Of a DNA stretch of 7,396 nt, positions 1-5,610 are shown piece after piece; the stretch's first letter is position 1, and the number at the start of each line of letters is the position of its first letter. Source of the DNA: an uncultured Eggerthella sp. (GTDB lineage: Bacteria > Actinomycetota > Coriobacteriia > Coriobacteriales > Eggerthellaceae). The stretch spans positions 1 to 7,396 of the forward strand of contig UQVJ01000086.1 in the NCBI GenBank assembly GCA_900544455.1, read 5' to 3'. The notes below the pieces were generated by a model that worked only from the letters and a program-made list of their open reading frames with translations, was not told the DNA's origin and searched no databases. Both the position numbers and the translations under genes were made by a program.

Positions 1-581
1 GGCAGGTGACTCGTGGCACCGCCCATCGCAGCCATCCATTCCCGGATGGAAATGCTAATTTATGGGTGATGGTAGAACCAGAGGAAAAGGATCTCTGCCC
101 TGAACCGATTCAGCTTTTGACGGTTGATGATACGCGCTTTTTCCATTGCAATACTAAAACGCTGAACCTTCTGCCAAATGTTATGGCGGCGCAGCATGCC
201 AAGGAGGCTGGATGTGCAGAAGCAGTGTTCATCCGCGACGGGTTTGTGACGGAATGCGCTCATAGCAATGTGCACATCCTTATGGATGGGGTTTTGGTAA
301 CCCACCCTGCAGACAATCTCATTCTTCCCGGCATAGCACGGAAGCATATTATCTCGGCTTGTGAGAGGCTGGGCGTGTTGGTTGAAGAGCGTCCCTTTAC
401 TAAGGCAGAACTTATGGGTGCTGATGAGGTTATTGTTTCAGCATCGTCTGAGCCCGGTGGGGTATTAGCGAATACGATTGATGGCATTCCTGTTGGTGGA
501 CGCGCTGCGGAGCTGTTCAATCGGATACAAAACGAAGCGGTGCGTGAGTTCGAAGCGTACGTTGAAGCGCGTCGATCATAA
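1..581 (+). CDS. dat: D-amino acid aminotransferase, C-terminal part (5' end outside the window)
   Basis: This is a PLP-dependent class IV aminotransferase (fold type IV), cut off by the left edge; the first whole codon is Gln at 3-5. It should catalyse D-alanine + 2-oxoglutarate to pyruvate + D-glutamate in the cytoplasm, supplying D-amino acids for peptidoglycan. The fragment opens with QVTRGTAHRSHPFP, close to the 'VTRGxxxRxHxFP' block of Dat; the Arg (27-29) and His (33-35) match the substrate-carboxylate binders of the Bacillus enzyme. The PLP-binding Lys is in NTKTLNLLPNVMA (codon 156-158). The conserved Glu of 'VTEx..SN' that contacts the pyridine nitrogen is at 252-254, 32 residues later, as in the Bacillus enzyme. 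VSASSEPGGVLANTIDG near the end fits the phosphate-binding region. About 90 N-terminal residues are missing, judged from the family length of 280-290. The GTG at 6 is internal, not a start. The Dat call over branched-chain transaminase rests on the RxH motif. Confidence 0.88.
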   Translation, partial: QVTRGTAHRSHPFPDGNANLWVMVEPEEKDLCPEPIQLLTVDDTRFFHCNTKTLNLLPNVMAAQHAKEAGCAEAVFIRDGFVTECAHSNVHILMDGVLVTHPADNLILPGIARKHIISACERLGVLVEERPFTKAELMGADEVIVSASSEPGGVLANTIDGIPVGGRAAELFNRIQNEAVREFEAYVEARRS

Positions 582-584
582 CGA

Positions 585-593
585 TGGTACAAT
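585..593 (+). promoter_or_regulatory. possible extended -10 promoter element upstream of argS
   Basis: TGGTACAAT lies a few bases after the dat stop. TACAAT matches five of six bases of TATAAT, and the TG one base before it makes an extended -10. The nearest -35-like hexamer, TTGAAG at 562-567, has a 20-base spacer, which is too long, so the site would rely on the extended -10. Start would fall near 600, giving argS an 85-base leader. Inferred from sequence only. Confidence 0.35.
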
Positions 594-599
594 AGAGTA

Positions 600-634
600 C
601 GCTGCCAATTTGATGGTGGCGTGCTTTTGTTTTT
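600..634 (+). terminator. possible weak intrinsic terminator or attenuator between dat and argS
   Basis: CGC, a bulged T, then GCCA (600-607) can pair with TGGCGTG (617-623): seven pairs including one G-T, with a nine-base loop. The run TTTTGTTTTT follows at 625-634. It may end the dat transcript. The bulge and long loop make it weaker than the other terminators in this window. Confidence 0.4.
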
Positions 635-637
635 CTG

Positions 638-654
638 AGGAGTGCATCGCTCCT
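638..654 (+). promoter_or_regulatory. hairpin in the argS leader
   Basis: AGGAGTG (638-644) pairs with CGCTCCT (648-654) around a three-base CAT loop: seven pairs with one T-G wobble. No T-run follows, so it is not a terminator. It contains AGGAG but lies over 30 bases before the argS start, and the functional ribosome site is nearer (671-681). Role unknown. Confidence 0.35.
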
Positions 655-685
655 TTGGCATAGTACATAAGGAAGGTAAGGTTCC

Positions 686-2401
686 ATGACCATTCGCGAA
701 TCGCTTGAGTCGGTGTTGTATCAGGCCCTTAAGGCTGCCGTTGAGGCAGGGGAGTTGCCCCTGAACGAAATTCCGCAGCCCTCTCTTGAGCGTCCGCGCG
801 AAGAGGGCCATGGAGACTGGGCCTGCACAATTGCCATGCGATTGGCGAAGGCTGCCCACATGAATCCTCGCGCCATCGCTCAAGCAATTGTTGATCATCT
901 GCCCGAGAATAATCTTGTTGAATCATTTGAGATAGCTGGTCCTGGATTCATCAATCTGACCCTGACGAATGCGTCGTTTCAAGCGGTTGTTTCCGAGGCT
1001 CGTCAGCAGGGTTCTGATTTCGGTAAATCTGAGCTCTCTGAGCCCTGCAAGGTAAACCTTGAGTATGTTTCTGCTAATCCTACTGGCCCTATGCATGTTG
1101 GTCATGGTCGCTGGGCTGCTCTTGGTGATGCTATTGCTCGTGTTATGCGTCATGCTGGCTATTCGGTTGACGAGGAATTCTACATCAACGACCAGGGCAA
1201 CCAGATGAATGTGTTCGGCAACTCTATTGTGGTTCGCTATCAGCAGCTTCTGGGTCAGGATGTTGATATGCCAGAGGCTTGCTATGGCGGTGCCTACATT
1301 AAAGATATTGCCCAGGCAATTATCGATGCGGATGGTGACAAATGGCTTGATGCTAATGAGGACGAACGCCTTGTCAATTTTCGCGAGCGTGGCTATGCCA
1401 TGATGCTTGATTCGGTTAAGAATACGCTTTCTACTTTCGGGAATAACTTCGATACGTGGTTCAGCGAGCGTTCTTTGTTTGTTGCCAACGAAAATGGCGA
1501 AACCAAGCAGCAGCGTGCCTTTGACGTGATGAATGAAAAGGGTTTGTTATTTGAGGCAGAGGGGGCAACGTTCTTCCGTTCCACCGATTACGGAGACGAC
1601 AAGGACCGCGTTCTGGTGAAAGCCAATGGCGATCTTACCTATTTCATGAGCGACGTTGCCTATCATTACGACAAAATGCAGCGCGGCTATGATCATCTGA
1701 TTGATATCTGGGGCGCTGACCATCATGGTTACATTCAACGCTGCAAGGCCATGATGGCCGCTTGGGGTTACCCTGATGCTCTAGAGGTTGTCCTGGGTCA
1801 GTTGGTCAATCTTTTGCGTGACGGCGAACCCGTCCGCATGTCCAAACGAACCGGAGAAATGGTCACCTTCCAGGAGCTTATCGACGAGGTTGGTGTAGAT
1901 GCCACCCGCTATTTGATGCTTTCGAAGTCCGCCGATCAGGCAATTGACTTCGATATCGAGGTGGCTAAGAAGCAGGATTCGTCCAATCCCGTTTACTATG
2001 TGCAGTATGCGCATGCTCGAATTTGCTCAATCTTGCGTAAGGCTGGCGAGGCTCGTGGCATGAATGTCGAGAGCGCTGGTATCGAAGAAATCGTTGCTGA
2101 GTTGGGCTTGGACGACATTGATCTTGCGCCGCTCGCGCATGAATCTGAACTTGCGCTTATGCGCAAGATGGCTGATTTCTCGGACTTGGTTGCTGGTGCT
2201 GCCCGAGATCGAGCCCCATTCCGTCTTACTCACTACGCTCAAGAGCTGGCAGGTCTTTTCCACTCTTTCTACGGTAATTGCCACGTATTGGGCGAAGAGG
2301 AGTGCGTAGAGAAGGCTCGCCTTGCCTTGGTTGATTCGACCCGTATCGTTTTGGCACTGTCCTTGGATCTTCTGGGAGTATCTGCTCCCGAACGAATGTA
2401 G
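686..2401 (+). CDS. argS: arginyl-tRNA synthetase
   Basis: Class I aminoacyl-tRNA synthetase that charges tRNA-Arg with arginine using ATP, in the cytoplasm. The 571 residues match the family's usual 550-590. In order: an N-terminal additional domain (about 1-105, ending in GPGFINLTL) that reads the tRNA D-loop; the catalytic Rossmann domain with the HIGH motif as HVGH (137-140) inside ANPTGPMHVGHGR; the KMSKS-like loop as RMSKRTG (384-390), the ArgRS form in which the first Lys is not conserved; then the C-terminal helical DALR anticodon-binding domain from about 435 (SNPVYYVQYAHARI), ending LLGVSAPERM as in typical ArgRS. The ATG start is preceded by GGAAGG (671-676) and a second AAGG (678-681), and the N-terminus begins where homologues begin. 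It lies 104 bp after dat and ends 28 bp before a strong terminator, so it is probably a single-gene unit or the tail of a dat-argS unit. Confidence 0.97.
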   Translation: MTIRESLESVLYQALKAAVEAGELPLNEIPQPSLERPREEGHGDWACTIAMRLAKAAHMNPRAIAQAIVDHLPENNLVESFEIAGPGFINLTLTNASFQAVVSEARQQGSDFGKSELSEPCKVNLEYVSANPTGPMHVGHGRWAALGDAIARVMRHAGYSVDEEFYINDQGNQMNVFGNSIVVRYQQLLGQDVDMPEACYGGAYIKDIAQAIIDADGDKWLDANEDERLVNFRERGYAMMLDSVKNTLSTFGNNFDTWFSERSLFVANENGETKQQRAFDVMNEKGLLFEAEGATFFRSTDYGDDKDRVLVKANGDLTYFMSDVAYHYDKMQRGYDHLIDIWGADHHGYIQRCKAMMAAWGYPDALEVVLGQLVNLLRDGEPVRMSKRTGEMVTFQELIDEVGVDATRYLMLSKSADQAIDFDIEVAKKQDSSNPVYYVQYAHARICSILRKAGEARGMNVESAGIEEIVAELGLDDIDLAPLAHESELALMRKMADFSDLVAGAARDRAPFRLTHYAQELAGLFHSFYGNCHVLGEEECVEKARLALVDSTRIVLALSLDLLGVSAPERM

Positions 2402-2429
2402 GGGCTAACGATCTATATCTTTTCACGAG

Positions 2430-2454
2430 ACGCCCTTCGGGGCGTTTCTATTTT
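2430..2454 (+). terminator. rho-independent terminator after argS
   Basis: ACGCCC (2430-2435), the ultra-stable TTCG tetraloop (2436-2439) and GGGCGT (2440-2445) form a perfect six-pair hairpin, followed by TTCTATTTT. It lies 28 bp after the argS stop on the same strand. A textbook intrinsic terminator. Confidence 0.9.
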
Positions 2455-2589
2455 GTAGCAGTTTTCTGAGCCGCTTGCCGCAGTTTTTGTTGGCTTCCCC
2501 ATTCAGTATGTTTCTACCGTGTTACAGAAGTATTGCGATAGGCTTGTATCGTTGTTTCGGAACTATTATTGATCTCGTTGAGTTTCTAT

Positions 2590-2598
2590 AAAGGAGGT
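2590..2598 (+). promoter_or_regulatory. strong ribosome binding site that fixes the gdhA start
   Basis: AAAGGAGGT is close to a full match to the 16S anti-Shine-Dalgarno and lies three bases before ATG at 2602. The gdhA frame is open upstream to a TTG at 2569, but that TTG has no Shine-Dalgarno and the longer reading would translate through this site. The start is therefore 2602. Confidence 0.9.
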
Positions 2599-2601
2599 CC
2601 C

Positions 2602-3933
2602 ATGAGCTACGTTGACTCCGTCATCGAGCAGGTAAAGACCAAGAACGCAAACGAGCCTGAGTTTATTCAGGCGGTTACCGAGGTTCTTACGTCTTTGAAG
2701 CCCGTCATCGACGCGAATCCCGAGTATGAGAAGGCAGGTCTGCTTGAGCGAATCGTAGAGCCCGAGCGCGTTATTATGTTCCGCGTTCCTTGGGTTGATG
2801 ATTCGGGCAAGGTGCAGGTTAACCGCGGCTTCCGCGTGCAGTTCAATAGCTGCCTTGGACCTTACAAGGGCGGTCTTCGCCTTCATCCTTCTGTAAATCT
2901 GGGCATTATTAAGTTCCTTGGCTTCGAGCAGATTTTCAAGAACAGCCTTACCACGCTTCCTATGGGCGGCGGCAAGGGTGGATCTGACTTTGATCCCAAG
3001 GGCAAGTCGGACGCAGAGGTTATGCGTTTCTGCCAGTCTTTCATGACTGAACTTTGCAAGCATGTTGGCGCTGATACCGACGTTCCTGCTGGCGATATCG
3101 GAACCGGTGCTCGTGAGATCGGTTATATGTTCGGCCAGTACAAGCGCATTCGCAATGTCTGGGAAGGCGTTCTTACGGGCAAGGGCCTGTCCTATGGCGG
3201 TTCTTTGGCTCGCACCGAGGCTACTGGCTATGGTTTGATTTATTTTGTACAGGAATACCTCAAGGGTAAGGGTGACTCTTTCGAGGGTAAGACCGTTGCG
3301 GTTTCTGGTTCCGGCAATGTTGCAATCTACGCAACCGAAAAGGCCCAGCAGCTTGGTGCTAAGGTAGTTACGCTTTCCGACTCCACGGGTTGGATTTACG
3401 ACGCCAATGGCATCGATCTTGATCTGGTAAAGCAGATCAAAGAGGTTGAGCGCGGTCGCATCTCTGAATATGCTAAGCGCCGCGAGGGCGTTGAATATCA
3501 TGAGGGTCGTGGTGTTTGGACCGTTAAGGTCGACATTGCCCTTCCTTGTGCAACCCAGAACGAGCTGTTCATCGAGGATGCAAAGACACTTGCCGCCAAT
3601 GGCTGCCAGATCGTCGCTGAGGGTGCAAATATGCCTACCACCATGGATGCAACTCAGTATCTTCAGGATAACGGTGTGGTGTTCATGCCTGGTAAGGCTG
3701 CAAACGCTGGTGGCGTTGCTACCTCCGGTCTTGAAATGTCCCAGAACTCCGAGCGTCTTTCGTGGTCCTTCGAAGAGGTTGACGCTAAGCTTCAGGGAAT
3801 CATGGTCAACATCTTCCATGCTGCCGATGATGCTGCTCGCGAATACGGCGTAGAGGGCGACTATGTTGCTGGTGCAAATATTGCCGGCTTCAAGAAGCTC
3901 GCTGACGCAATGCTCGCTCAGGGTATCGTTTAA
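2602..3933 (+). CDS. gdhA: glutamate dehydrogenase, hexameric type, probably NADP(H)-dependent
   Basis: Interconverts 2-oxoglutarate + ammonia + NAD(P)H and L-glutamate, in the cytoplasm. The 443 residues match the small hexameric class (about 445-450). The N-terminal substrate domain carries the catalytic set at the numbering of the Clostridium symbiosum enzyme: Lys89 (PYKGGLR), Lys113 (IFKNSLTTLP), Lys125 (MGGGKGG) and Asp165 (VPAGDIGTGAREIGYM). The dinucleotide-binding Rossmann fold follows with GSGNVA at 236-241. The 2-oxoglutarate-contacting Ser lies in GGVATSGLEMSQN (about 375). The end of the second Rossmann strand reads VVTLSDSTG, like the SDS stretch of NADP-dependent enterobacterial GdhA, which favours NADP(H) and ammonia assimilation; cofactor choice is inference. 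Spelling is rich in preferred codons, consistent with high expression. The gene stands alone between two terminators. The only promoter hint is TATTAT at 2564-2569 with a poorly spaced TTGTAT upstream, too weak to call. Confidence 0.97.
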   Translation: MSYVDSVIEQVKTKNANEPEFIQAVTEVLTSLKPVIDANPEYEKAGLLERIVEPERVIMFRVPWVDDSGKVQVNRGFRVQFNSCLGPYKGGLRLHPSVNLGIIKFLGFEQIFKNSLTTLPMGGGKGGSDFDPKGKSDAEVMRFCQSFMTELCKHVGADTDVPAGDIGTGAREIGYMFGQYKRIRNVWEGVLTGKGLSYGGSLARTEATGYGLIYFVQEYLKGKGDSFEGKTVAVSGSGNVAIYATEKAQQLGAKVVTLSDSTGWIYDANGIDLDLVKQIKEVERGRISEYAKRREGVEYHEGRGVWTVKVDIALPCATQNELFIEDAKTLAANGCQIVAEGANMPTTMDATQYLQDNGVVFMPGKAANAGGVATSGLEMSQNSERLSWSFEEVDAKLQGIMVNIFHAADDAAREYGVEGDYVAGANIAGFKKLADAMLAQGIV

Positions 3934-3972
3934 GTTTTGCCGGTTTCCCCGAATCTTGGGGGTCTTGCATAG

Positions 3973-4005
3973 AAAAAAGGAAGCTCGTTTGAGCTTCCTT
4001 TTTTT
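3973..4005. terminator. bidirectional terminator shared by gdhA (+) and the lipid kinase (-)
   Basis: AAAAAAGGAAGCTC (3973-3986) pairs perfectly with GAGCTTCCTTTTTT (3991-4004) around a GTTT loop. The core is GGAAGCTC/GAGCTTCC. On the plus strand it ends in a T-run, and on the minus strand the A-run becomes an equivalent T-run. It lies 39 bp after the gdhA stop and 10 bp past the lipid kinase stop, as expected for a convergent pair. A smaller CCCC/GGGG hairpin precedes it at 3947-3961. Confidence 0.93.
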
Positions 4006-4014
4006 GTTTTAGTT

Positions 4015-4947
4015 TCAGCTATTCGGAATAAGGACCGTTAATTGTTTTGGATGCAAAACAACTTCGTATTCGGTTGCCAGAAGCTCCTCGCCGTCAATTT
4101 GGGTTGGGATCTCTGAGGGAAGCGACAAATGGGCTCTGTGCGCCTTTGCGAAGGTTAGGTTGGGGTGTTCCGTATGCTTCCCGTTTTTTGCCTTCAGAAG
4201 CAGTTTTATGGCTTCTGGTGCGGATAGCGTAGGAGTTGCGTAGCAGATATCAAACAATCCGTCGGTAAGGTTTGCTTTGGGGCAAATCTTGAAGCCTCCT
4301 CCGTAACTCACGCCATTTTGAATGGCCAAGAGGTAGAAGCCAAGTTGTTGAGGCTTGTTGTCATCGAGGGTTAACGTGGCATGTCTGATTTCGCGGTGGT
4401 TGACGAGCTGATCAATTCCACATTGAAGATAAAGGCTAGTGCCGGTGCGCTTGGTCTTCTTTCTCAGATCGGCGGTTCCTAATGCAATGGCGGCATCGAG
4501 GCCGAATGAAAGGGTTTCAAGGAACCAAATATCGTTAGCGCGTCCTACATCAATCGATGTAGGAGTTAGTGCAAGTGACTCGATTTGTTTGAGCGATTCA
4601 CTTGGTTTTCGGCTCATCTTGATCGTACGTGCAAAATCGTCACCATTGCCGCAGGGGATCAGCGCAAGTGCGGGGCGCTGATTGATCGGGAGGTCCATAA
4701 GTCCGTTTACTACTTCATTGATCATCCCATCTCCGCCGAGTGCGACTAAGGTATCGTAATTTGACCCTTCGCATTTTGCGATTTGGGTCGCGTCTTTGGG
4801 TCCCACGGTGTAGCGAAAGGTTAGCTTCTTTTGCCGGGATTGGCGCTTCTGAATTCGATCGAATACGAGCGTTGCATGCGCTGCAACTTCGGCAGCTTTA
4901 CCGCTGCGTGCTGCGGGGTTTACTATGACGAGCGTTCGTCCGAACAT
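4015..4947 (-). CDS. lipid kinase of the diacylglycerol kinase family (DagK/YegS/BmrU-like)
   Basis: A 310-residue protein of the bacterial diacylglycerol kinase family, which uses ATP to phosphorylate diacylglycerol or a related lipid at the inner face of the membrane. The N-terminal catalytic domain (about 1-130) has the nucleotide-binding NPAARSGK (10-17), the signature GGDGMINEVVNGL (71-83) and PCGNGDDFAR (98-107). The C-terminal beta-rich domain has the conserved DGLFDI and, later, QIDGEEL. No signal peptide or membrane helix is evident, as usual for peripheral members. Two signature positions vary: Met75 where Thr is usual in GGDGT, and GNGDDFAR where GTGNDFAR is common. The ATG is preceded by AGGAGG on the minus strand (4952-4957) with a four-base gap. 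Substrate cannot be assigned; diacylglycerol recycling is the default guess, and sphingoid or undecaprenol-type substrates are possible. It is transcribed divergently from the tRNAs and convergently with gdhA. Confidence 0.9.
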   Translation of the reverse strand: MFGRTLVIVNPAARSGKAAEVAAHATLVFDRIQKRQSRQKKLTFRYTVGPKDATQIAKCEGSNYDTLVALGGDGMINEVVNGLMDLPINQRPALALIPCGNGDDFARTIKMSRKPSESLKQIESLALTPTSIDVGRANDIWFLETLSFGLDAAIALGTADLRKKTKRTGTSLYLQCGIDQLVNHREIRHATLTLDDNKPQQLGFYLLAIQNGVSYGGGFKICPKANLTDGLFDICYATPTLSAPEAIKLLLKAKNGKHTEHPNLTFAKAHRAHLSLPSEIPTQIDGEELLATEYEVVLHPKQLTVLIPNS

Positions 4948-4970
4948 CGTGCCTCCTTTTCCTCGATAGT

Positions 4971-5000
4971 ATTATGCGCTAGTCCGCCCATCTGCGCTAA
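4971..5000 (-). promoter_or_regulatory. weak candidate promoter for the lipid kinase
   Basis: On the minus strand, CATAAT (4971-4976) is a five-of-six -10 match, with TTAGCG (4995-5000) 18 bases upstream as a poor -35. Initiation would give a leader of about 20 bases before the AGGAGG site. The -35 is weak, so this is tentative. Confidence 0.3.
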
Positions 5001-5016
5001 TTGTTTGTCGGGTTGG

Positions 5017-5034
5017 CTTGAGATTAATTTCAAG
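5017..5034. repeat. 18-bp near-palindrome (operator-like dyad)
   Basis: CTTGAGATTAATTTCAAG has 16 of 18 positions symmetric: perfect 5-bp arms CTTGA/TCAAG and a symmetric ATTAAT core, with one mismatched pair between. It lies 22 bp upstream of the tRNA-His -35, in the divergent region with the lipid kinase gene. The size fits a dimeric regulator site, but no regulator gene is in view. Confidence 0.4.
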
Positions 5035-5055
5035 CGAGTTTTTTCAAAAAAGGGG

Positions 5056-5083
5056 TTGCACGATTTTTGGAATCCTGTATAGT
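5056..5083 (+). promoter_or_regulatory. sigma-70-type promoter of tRNA-His
   Basis: TTGCAC (-35, 5056-5061) and TATAGT (-10, 5078-5083) are separated by 16 bases. Predicted start near 5090, about ten bases before the tRNA. Immediately upstream is an A/T tract (six T, C, six A at 5039-5051) that could act as an UP element, as often seen at stable RNA promoters. Confidence 0.75.
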
Positions 5084-5099
5084 ACTTACCTGCGCCTAC

Positions 5100-5177
5100 G
5101 GTGGGTATAGTTCAGTTGGCTAGAATGCCAGATTGTGGCTCTGGAGGTCGTCGGTTCGAGTCCGATTACCCACCCCA
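5100..5177 (+). tRNA. tRNA-His (anticodon GTG)
   Basis: A full cloverleaf folds by eye: acceptor GTGGGTA/TACCCAC, D-stem GTTC/GAAT, anticodon stem CCAGA/TCTGG with loop TTGTGGC (anticodon GTG at 5135-5137), a five-base variable loop AGGTC, T-stem GTCGG/CCGAT with TTCGAGT loop, discriminator C and encoded CCA at 5175-5177. The base at 5100 is G and can pair with the discriminator C. This is the extra G-1 that is the identity mark for histidyl-tRNA synthetase, so the boundary is placed at 5100. It heads a two-tRNA cluster. Confidence 0.96.
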
Positions 5178-5185
5178 GCGCAACC

Positions 5186-5213
5186 TTGATAATTCGCATC
5201 AATGATGCATAAT
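5186..5213 (+). promoter_or_regulatory. candidate separate promoter for tRNA-Lys
   Basis: TTGATA (-35, 5186-5191) and CATAAT (-10, 5208-5213) are 16 bases apart in the 67-bp spacer between the tRNAs. Start would be near 5220, about 25 bases before tRNA-Lys. The spacer contains a perfect dyad, GCATC-AAT-GATGC (5196-5208). The spacer has no T-run after that hairpin, so read-through from tRNA-His is also possible. Confidence 0.5.
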
Positions 5214-5244
5214 AGATAGCCGTTGAAATACACGGCATTCTCAT

Positions 5245-5320
5245 GGACCGTTAGCTTAGTTGGTAGAGCAGGGGACTCTTAATCCCAAGGTCCGGGGTTC
5301 GAGTCCCCGACGGTCCACCA
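5245..5320 (+). tRNA. tRNA-Lys (anticodon CTT)
   Basis: Cloverleaf by eye: acceptor GGACCGT/ACGGTCC, D-stem GCTT/GAGC, anticodon arm GGGGA-CTCTTAA-TCCCA (anticodon CTT at 5278-5280), variable loop AGGTC, T-stem CGGGG/CCCCG with TTCGAGT loop, discriminator A and encoded CCA at 5318-5320. It decodes AAG. The outermost anticodon-stem pair (27-43) is G-A instead of Watson-Crick; all other stems pair. A terminator follows 11 bases after the CCA. Confidence 0.96.
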
Positions 5321-5331
5321 TTTATTTATTT

Positions 5332-5353
5332 AGCCCCTAATTGGGGCTTTTTT
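5332..5353 (+). terminator. rho-independent terminator of the tRNA cluster
   Basis: AGCCCC (5332-5337), loop TAATT and GGGGCT (5343-5348) form a perfect six-pair hairpin that runs into six T residues (5348-5353). It lies just after the tRNA-Lys CCA end, so it ends transcripts from either tRNA promoter. Confidence 0.92.
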
Positions 5354-5547
5354 GTATACAAAATCTTCTATTATTCCATTTCTTGTTCGAGCCCAAAACT
5401 TTGGCTATTTCTCATTTTAGATCTATAGCATTATTCCATTGGTTAGTTCCGGCATGCTGGGTCGGCGCTTGGTGATCTTTGTTCTATCGGTGTATTCGCA
5501 CGAAGCTTGTCATGTTGGGTTTTTCTGTCGATTGGCTGCTCGCGTTT
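5354..5547. other. intergenic stretch without a recognisable gene
   Basis: Between the tRNA terminator and the antiporter promoter region I find no gene with a ribosome binding site. It is T-rich on the plus strand. It holds an exact 11-bp direct repeat, ATTATTCCATT at 5370-5380 and 5430-5440, and weak imperfect hairpins (AGCC/GGCT at 5390-5406; GCTAT/ATAGC at 5404-5429). I recognise no riboswitch core, though a sodium-responsive element would be the natural candidate before a sodium/proton antiporter. Confidence 0.5.
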
Positions 5548-5577
5548 TTGGCGCTAGGGCCGTACGTTACTTTTAAT
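5548..5577 (+). promoter_or_regulatory. candidate promoter of the antiporter gene
   Basis: TTGGCG (5548-5553) and TTTAAT (5572-5577) are 18 bases apart. Start near 5585 would give a leader of about 25 bases before the GTG start. The -35 is only a partial match, and no other hexamer pair nearby is better. Confidence 0.4.
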
Positions 5578-5599
5578 AGGTACCTTTTTTGTGACAGTT

Positions 5600-5604
5600 A
5601 GGGG
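5600..5604 (+). promoter_or_regulatory. Shine-Dalgarno favouring a GTG start for the antiporter
   Basis: AGGGG directly abuts the ATG at 5605 with no gap, which is too close for that ATG to be used efficiently. It stands six bases before GTG at 5611, a normal spacing. An in-frame TAG at 5599-5601 excludes any earlier start. Confidence 0.6.
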
Positions 5605-5610
5605 ATGCCT

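Noticed and set aside
478..663. A 61-codon plus-strand frame from the end of dat into the argS leader
   Set aside because: No Shine-Dalgarno, and it is mostly inside dat in another phase. The cysteine-rich end comes from hairpin sequence.
260..898. A 212-codon minus-strand frame spanning the dat-argS junction
   Set aside because: It overlaps two well-supported genes and the gap between them, and its product looks like random low-complexity sequence (Ser/Arg/Thr-rich) with no motif.
2569..2601. Eleven-codon upstream extension of gdhA from a TTG
   Set aside because: It would translate through AAAGGAGGT, the obvious ribosome site for ATG 2602. Numbering from 2602 also reproduces the known catalytic positions 89, 113, 125 and 165 exactly.
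2566..3819. A 417-codon open frame on the minus strand, antisense to almost all of gdhA
   Set aside because: It mirrors the strongly biased codons of gdhA, whose protein is unmistakable with every catalytic residue in place. The antisense product matches no family I know, and I saw no ribosome site for it. Long antisense frames opposite glutamate dehydrogenase genes are a known artefact of codon bias.
5354..5610. A sodium or other riboswitch upstream of the antiporter
   Set aside because: I looked for stacked stems and a terminator or sequestered ribosome site and found only short, imperfect hairpins. No known core was recognised by eye. A covariance-model search would decide it.
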